Shown here piece after piece: positions 57,607-64,000 of a stretch of DNA of 64,000 nt (within the stretch, counting starts at the first letter, position 1; each line of letters starts with the position of its first letter). The notes below the pieces were generated by a model that searched no databases, was not told the DNA's origin, and saw only the letters and a list, made by a program, of their open reading frames with translations. Position numbers and translations under genes: made by a program. Origin of the DNA: Polytrichum commune (Eukaryota; Streptophyta; Polytrichopsida; Polytrichales; Polytrichaceae); NCBI GenBank assembly GCA_950295325.1, contig OX485808.1:44523609-44587608 (forward strand), read 5' to 3'.

Positions 57607-58876
57607 CCTTTTTACTAAAGTAGCTTTGTTTGCAATTCAATGCAAACAAAGCTCAAGATGAAGTTACTTTATTCTCTTACCTCCAATCATTGCACTGAAC
57701 ACTTACGCGACTACGTAACTACTTGATCTCACAATTCTCATTGACTTTTAGGGCACTTTCTATCTGTAATTTGCCTTATTTCAAACAAAAAAAGAGTGAT
57801 GTTTGTAAGATACCTCCTTGACAATTGCTAGTGAAAAAAACTTGATGCCATGAATTTATGTCGAATAAGGTAGGTTCATTTAAGCCTTGTGGAAATAAGG
57901 TGATTTGTCCATTTGTGCATAGAGTCTCATCCTCCTTCAAGATATGGCTCCTTATTTCCACAAGGTTTTTTTGAATTTGCTTTATTTTATACTTATAATC
58001 AATCAAATGTTTCCAACACACCTTACCAAAAATTCTACACCTCCAAGTCACATTTTTCACTTGCTAGTATCTCAAAATCTACATGTTTGTATCAAAAATT
58101 GACTACATCATTGAGTCAATAGATCCCCAAAATGGGGGGTTGGCTTTGTCTCATTGAAAACCAAGGACCCTCGTTTCAGATAGGACACCCATGTAATCCC
58201 ATTTTGGTTTATAAAAATTGGACAAAAAATATTTGAGAAGGATTATTTTGGGAAGATTTAAGATCTTGATTTGATGAAGTATATTTAAAAGTATGAAATA
58301 AATATTCAAGCCTTAGATCCAAGACCGCCCAAGTGGAATAGATATGATTTGGAACTCACTTTGCTGAATCTCTCTTAGATGCACAAATTTCCAATCCAAT
58401 ATAATATTATAATCCAAAACATAGACCTATGATATTATACATTGTGTGTTGGAATATGTTGTGCATGCACAATAATATCCTTGATGTTTTATCTTGGTCT
58501 CCTCATCTAGAGTGTGGCCCCCCGATATATATATCAAAAACAATGTAGCGTAGAGACAAGAACATGCAAAGGCTCAAACTTAGAATTACATAGTGAAGGT
58601 TCCATGGCATATGTTTCTCTGCCCATCATGTTGCCCATTGCTAAGCTAATGTAGCTCCTATGAACATGTGGTGGCATTGACTTTGAAAGCATTGAAAATC
58701 GATTAAAGGTGAATGGTTTTATAGTGGGATGGTTGATAATGCTATGAAGCAAGTTAGGGGCAAGCTGCAAACCAAACATACAGTAAGTGCACTAAATATT
58801 GTATTTAGTGTCATATGGTATTTGATGTCATCGTAATAACTTCACTAATGACATATCTTGTGAATACGTTCATAAG
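57607..58876. other. Spacer, no gene seen
   Basis: No coding ORF or element ends were identified. Confidence 0.35.
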
Positions 58877-58878
58877 TA

Positions 58879-59746
58879 CAGTCCACCCTCTATAAGTGTT
58901 ACCTCTATAAGTGTTAAAATTCCATAAGTGTTAACATTTTTTCTACTCCCTACTTGGGGAGACTACAATAACGTTAAGTGTTAAGTGTTAACTGATTGGC
59001 TACTCCCCTCTTTGTAATTTTGCCCTCTATATCTGTTAACTTATTATTATACTATATAATACCATACAATACAATATACTGTAACATAGCACATGTAATA
59101 TACTGTAACATACTGTAACATACCCCCCATTTAGAAATTATTAGGGTTTAGGATATTGACTGCAAGTCCCTCCCTCGTCAACTCAGTTTACCCTAGCAAG
59201 TTGAGCCAGTCTACCAACGTTCGAATTTCTGAGAATGTTGTTTTCAAATTTCAGACTTGTAGGGCGAATCACATACCATTAGAAAGCTATTGAGGAGACG
59301 ATTCCAATGGTAGTAGTTTTGTTGAATTTTGACTTCTAACGAGTGAGTTATGGTTGGCCGAAATCTGCCTTCCAAGTCTCCCGCGGCAGCGGCAGCGAGT
59401 TTTGTCTGATTAATTTTGAGGGTGTTGTATTATTTTTTGTGGATAGGGTTTGTGTCCTTTTGGTTTAGAGTCAGTTTGCATCTGTCTTTCAATTTAATCT
59501 AGGACAGTAGAGATGGGGAAGGCTTCAGAGTTCAGACCTCTATAGATGCCTTCTTCCATCCTAGAGGAGTGGAAATGGAGGAGTGAGACTCCTCAATTGT
59601 ATTTTGGAACTTCATTTGGTATTATAACAATATTTTACTTGTGTTACATTTATACGTGTTATGTTTTGATTTGTTAAACTCTATATTTCTATAAGTGTTA
59701 ACAATATTACCACTCCCAATTGTTAACACTTATAGAGGGTGGACTG
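58879..59746. mobile_element. 868-bp Tc1/mariner-pogo-type MITE
   Basis: Inverted termini begin CAGTCCACCCTCTATAAGTG and match for 23 bases. TA dinucleotides lie at both edges (58877-58878 and 59747-59748), the target duplication of Tc1/mariner and pogo elements. CTCTATAAGTGTTA is repeated in tandem behind the left terminus. There is no transposase. A pogo-like transposase relic exists at 24.4-25.5 kb, but nothing shows they belong to the same family. Confidence 0.85.
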
Positions 59747-59748
59747 TA

Positions 59749-60707
59749 CTATCATTGTGACTTATTTTTAGTTCATGCAAATGCCAATTACTAAAACATG
59801 ATTTGGTCTATCTTGTAATGCAATTAATGTCATGGATGATTGAAAATTGGATGGAAAATTACTTTGTAAGTAATAATAATTGTAACCATTGGAGATCTAC
59901 AATGTCCAACTTTTTCTTACAAGGAATGACAATATAATGTTATGTTCATATTTAGTGTTGGTGACACTCCACATGGAGTGTGAAACAATATTGAGCGAGA
60001 CATATAGAATTGGTGACACTAAATACAATATTTTGTGTAAGGTAAAAGTGCCTTAAAACAACACTTTCCTTTAGGCAACACCTATATTTCATCCTTAATT
60101 ATCAACAAGCGAGTGCAATTGTGGTGCCATCAAGTAAGTCATTGCTAAAAATGATTAATCATATGTGGCATTAAGTACAAAATAACGTCACCTTGACCAT
60201 TTAAAGCGATGATGTAAGAAGGATGCAAGAATGCTTTAAAAAAAAGCAACAACTTTGGGCAATCACAATGATTGATTAGGGATTTATCCGTTCAATGAGG
60301 TGATGTGAGAATTGATCCATAAAATGAAGACAAACACCTTCATTCAATGAATCCCAACAATAAAATTGATTTCGCAGTGATTCTCACCTAGCAATCCAAC
60401 ATCAATGACCCCCCCTTAGTAGAGAGTAAAAATTAAGTTCTTCAAACAACTATGCAATTTTTTTTAAGTTGTACAAGAATTTATAATTTATTGATTAAAT
60501 TATGTAGACTTTGTATAGATTTGTAAATCTATGATTTATTTTGAAAATCCCAAAATATTTAAGTTACTTAAATTTTATTATTATTTTAATTAAGATGACC
60601 ATTTTAGGCTCAACTACCTTAGTATTGAGGGGAGGCATTGAGGGAATGAGCGAGTGGGTGATCGGGTAACAAGGGTTGGAGGGCAGGCGTACATGTTTCT
60701 CTAAGGC
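59749..60707. other. AT-rich spacer
   Basis: No ORF, element ends or RNA gene seen. Confidence 0.4.
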
Positions 60708-60710
60708 TTA

Positions 60711-61628
60711 GGGCCACTTCACACACAAGATTGAGGGCATGTGACCATTGCACTACAAGCACTCTCATTGGTGGAAAAGGCGGAGCCAGTCCAAGTTCAC
60801 ATCACATTACAATTGAGGGACCAATGGAGTAAGTGAATGCAAGATGGATACAAAGTCTACATGGATACCTACATGGTATCAAATGGATTATGTTTCATGA
60901 TTGTTTGGAATATTTTTAAATATCACCTTTTGGAGATAAACCTAACACAATATTGGGAGACCATGGCACTTTAAAATCTTAGATATGTTGATTTATTGGC
61001 ATTGTCTGTAGGACAAAGACTATGCATCAACTTTCTATGTTTCAAGAGCAAATTTGCTAACCACTTTGCATTCACACTTGGACATTACTTGTTCCTGCTA
61101 TTATTTGTCCAATTAATTTAATGTGGATGTTAACTATAGTTATAGATGTATATATATATGGTTAACTATAGTTGCTCCCTAAAATGTATTGAAAAAAATA
61201 TAGTTAACTATAGTTAACTATAGTTATTATGGTAATTGTTAATTTAAAAAAAAAAAAAAAAGAGGTGATAAATGAGTAGCTTTGGTCCTTGACCCGCAAT
61301 TGAGAAGAAGGTACACAAAATCCAAGAAAGGTTTGGTTATAGGTATGATAAATAGCCATGAACTGGCATGAACAAAGTGGACAACTTTAGTTGTAATATT
61401 TCATAATAAAGGACAAAACCTCATGATTCTACCGTTTTCTTGTTATAATTTATCATGTGTGAGGACCCACCATGAATAGAATTTCACTGATATAGCACTT
61501 GGTTGAAGCCGGGTCACCTATGATGTCATAGTGCACTTGAGAGCCCGTGACCACACAAGTGTCTGGACGGCCTTTTGGGCTCTCACTATTTCATGGTCAG
61601 GGCTCTTGGCTAGTGTTTGAAGTGGCCC
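60711..61628. mobile_element. 918-bp PIF/Harbinger-like element just upstream of the cytochrome b5 gene
   Basis: Ends start GGGCCACTTCA on both sides with looser pairing beyond (ACACAAG against ACACTAG). TTA lies at both edges (60708-60710 and 61629-61631). The right-end GGTCAGGGCTCTTGGC resembles the right end of the 54317-55368 element (GGTCATGGCTCTTGGC), so they are related. The interior includes palindromic GTTAACTATAGTTAAC-like repeats (about 61,128-61,225) and an A run near 61,246. Confidence 0.75.
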
Positions 61629-61631
61629 TTA

Positions 61632-61767
61632 GCTGCTGCATTGGCACTCGATCAATCTCTCGCGCTCTCTCTCGTTCTCTAGCTCTTCCCCCCGCGTTCG
61701 TTCGCGTGTGCGTGCGTGCATGGTGTTCACCATCTAGAGCCTCCCTCTCTCCCGCCCGCATTCGAGC
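61632..61767 (+). promoter_or_regulatory. Pyrimidine-rich leader of the cytochrome b5-domain gene
   Basis: A CTCTCTC-rich stretch (61,650-61,690) followed by a GC-rich segment leads to the ATG at 61768. The whole leader starts immediately after a transposon end, so part of the core promoter may lie within the transposon. Confidence 0.45.
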
Positions 61768-64000
61768 ATGGCCCCTCTGGATGACACCACCCACCACCTG
61801 AACTTGAGTCACAGGCAGTTTAGCTACGAGGATGTGGCAGCTCACAGCACCACCGAGGATGCGTGGGTAGCAGTGGACGGGGAAGTTTACGATGTCACCA
61901 CCTTCTTGCACAATCACCCTGGAGGCGCTCAAGTGAGCACACAAACTCACTCTCACCCATTCTCGTTCTCTTCTTATTTTCCTTTTTCCTACATACCATA
62001 TAGCTGCGGTGGTAGATTCTAAGAGAAGAGGGCATCGAGAATTCAAGAATGTCTTTTCTCTCTGTTCTCTTCTCTTCTGTTCCCCCCTAGGTGCGGAACA
62101 TAAGAGAAAATATGAGATGAGAATGTACGTTTTGGGTGGACCACTATAATCTGGGCATTATTGCCTAGGATGTCGCACCTGGTTCGCATAGCGGCGCATT
62201 CTCGGGTGTGTAATAGGTTTTAGAGAAATTAAAGAGCATTTGAAGGTAGTCGATTCTGCCCTTTTAGCTGCACATAAGTGCGGGTTGTTGGAGCTTGGGT
62301 TTGTTCTTGTATGTGGTTCACACTTCTTCGGTTTTGAAGTGATGGCAGATCTTCAATGTCTGGAACATGAGCACTCGTTCAGATCCGCGTCTTCGTACCG
62401 CCTCCCTCTCGCTCTCCCCCTTTCCCCCCTCTCTGTCTGCACATAGTCGTCACAAAGCTCCAGAGGGTTTATAAGAAAAACGATTCAGTCCGCCATAAAT
62501 GCAGCAGTTGATCGAGGGTGGATTATAACTTGGAGTTCAGTGTGCATCGCACCATGGTTGCGCTGCGATCCAACATTACCTTCTGTAACAATAAATGAAC
62601 ATCTTCCAAGGATGTGCAGTTTTCTCTGTTCATGAAGCAATGAGTTGATTCAAAGTGGTGCTTGGAGTTGGATGTTCCAAGGGAACAAGGGTCTGCTTGC
62701 TTGAGAGAGTCCTTCATGCAACTGTCAATAGCTGTGTTTAGATTGGACATGTTGGGGATGAAAAGAAAGGGAAACCTGTTTTTTGAATGATGGGGTGACG
62801 ACATGCACCCAGGTTATTCTGGAGCACCTCCAAGAAATGGATGCAGGCCCCCTGATGAGGGGAATGACCAGGGGCTCAGACCACGCCCACAGTGATGCTG
62901 CCTTTGGCATGCTCGAAGAATACCATATTGGGACTCTCAATAATTCATCACGGTATAGCCATCAATCTTAACCCTCTCTAATCTTGCCAGTTTAAGATGA
63001 TCTGTTAGAGGGAAGTGTACATCTGATGGAAGTTCTTGTTGTGAACTGAAAAGGGTGATGTAGAGTGGAAAAATCTTGTACCCCATATCGTAGCCAAATG
63101 ATGAAAAGAAAATGCAGGTTTCTCATTGTGCATCCAACGTCAATCAACAATGAATAATTATCATGTACAGAGGCACCACTCACTTTCTCTTTATGTAAAA
63201 CTTGATGAAGAGCAGTGAACGGTCAACAACAATGCAGTCACTAGGAATGGCAACTGACATTTCAAAGACATACAGGGTTGACTTAGCCAAGCCCTTGGTG
63301 TTTCAGGTAACTCATTAGCTGCTAACCAAATCTTGTACTACAGTCCTGGTTGACGGTGTTAACTTTGTTTTTGTCAGGTAATATTAGCAGTAAGCTATTT
63401 GTCTTGATGCAAGATGGGATTCCGTCTTGTCATTATCTATATGTCTGGTGCCTGTGACATACAGTAATGCATGTCACTCAAGTGCGGAAATTCTCCTGTT
63501 TATGTTCCACTCAGGTAGGACACCTTGGGGAGGGTTACCAAGAATGGGTACATCAGCCTATAGTCCAAAAGGAGAGCCCACGATTCTTTGCAAACAATTT
63601 CTTGGAGGTAAAATACTATCAATTGTTGTTTCAAGAAATCAGACATTGGACTATGTTTCAACTTGTGCTCATCCATGTGCATATGAATTATTGCAATGAA
63701 TCTGTTTGTGAAGCTAGGAATTTTTTAAGCAGATTATGTGGGCTGAGTTTCTGCACTGTCATTTCTTGATGAATTCAAGTGATTTGGTTTGGTAACAATG
63801 CAGCAGAATTTGCCTCCCTCCCTCTTGGCCTGCTTTTTATTTATTGTGCAGCATTTCTACTATTTAAGCGAAAGTATCAGCTGACGAATACTGTTAATCA
63901 CATAGTATAGTTGGCGAAAGTGTTGGTAAACAGAGGTCTGCCAATTGAGAAAGTGCAACTCAAACTTTTTGTGTGCTTGCAGGCTTTGACAAAGACATTG
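61768..64000 (+). CDS. Cytochrome b5 heme-binding domain protein, 5' part, cut by the right edge
   Basis: Exon 1 (61768-61932, 55 codons) encodes MAPLDDTTHHLNLSHRQFSY then EDVAAHSTTEDAWVAVDGEV and YDVTTFLHNHPGGAQ. It contains the core b5 signature, with the first axial heme ligand His50 in HPGG. It ends at a GTGAGC donor in phase 0. A ~2 kb intron follows. The best next exon starts at 63983 after TTGCAG and reads ALTKTL in phase 0 to the window end, giving HPGGAQ-ALTKTL. This is the place where b5 proteins continue toward the second heme His, which is outside the window. Without the C-terminus it could be a tail-anchored microsomal b5, a soluble b5-like protein or the N-terminal domain of a b5-fusion enzyme such as a desaturase. 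The b5 fold donates electrons to lipid-modifying and P450 enzymes. The domain call is secure and the exact protein is not. Confidence 0.85.
61933..63982 (+). other. Long first intron of the cytochrome b5-domain gene
   Basis: It starts GTGAGC at 61933 and ends TTGCAG at 63982. Several short ORFs inside lack domains or good splice context in the right phase, so I see no further coding exon, though a small one cannot be excluded. Confidence 0.55.

Noticed and set aside
1-64000. CRISPR arrays, bacterial operons, rRNA or organelle insertions
   Set aside because: No regularly spaced direct repeats, no Shine-Dalgarno-linked gene runs and no rRNA or plastid-like coding blocks were seen.

Overview
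This is nuclear DNA of a land plant. The genes have GT-AG introns of roughly 0.1 to 2 kb, the leaders are GC-rich or (CT)n-rich, the spacers are AT-rich and crowded with decayed plant-type transposons, and the proteins match plant or eukaryotic families. The species cannot be named from the window. The leader style and modest gene spacing would fit a non-flowering plant such as a bryophyte, but that is only a guess.

Layout. (1) 1-332: 5' part of a minus-strand gene running off the left edge. (2) 333-5,800: spacer with one small inverted-repeat element. (3) 5,880-14,250: a GC-rich leader and a seven-exon plus-strand gene for a 1,386-residue, probably nuclear protein of unknown function. (4) 13,850-19,590: spacer with a hAT transposase remnant and a PIF/Harbinger-like MITE. 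(5) 19,592-22,200: a single-exon minus-strand gene for a 382-residue coiled-coil protein with a long (CT)n leader. (6) 22,200-37,000: spacer holding a pogo/Tigger-type transposase remnant, an RNase H remnant of LINE type, tandem repeats and hairpins. (7) 37,456-41,664: a four-exon plus-strand gene for a CCHC zinc-knuckle plus KH-domain RNA-binding protein. (8) 42,400-48,050: an unprocessed, broken copy of a gene for VPS35L, a retriever-complex subunit (C16orf62 family). (9) 48,050-61,630: a dense run of non-autonomous DNA transposons, foldbacks and a tRNA-derived SINE. (10) 61,768-64,000: first exon, long intron and start of exon 2 of a cytochrome b5-domain gene that continues past the right edge.

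The intact genes form no operon or obvious pathway and look like unrelated housekeeping-type loci. The main points of interest are the collinear VPS35L pseudogene, a zinc-knuckle exon duplicated and decayed inside its own intron, a 240-bp in-frame duplication in the large unknown protein, and several elements whose termini and target-site duplications can be read directly. One of these elements ends about 140 bp before the cytochrome b5 start codon. No previously undescribed multi-gene system was seen.
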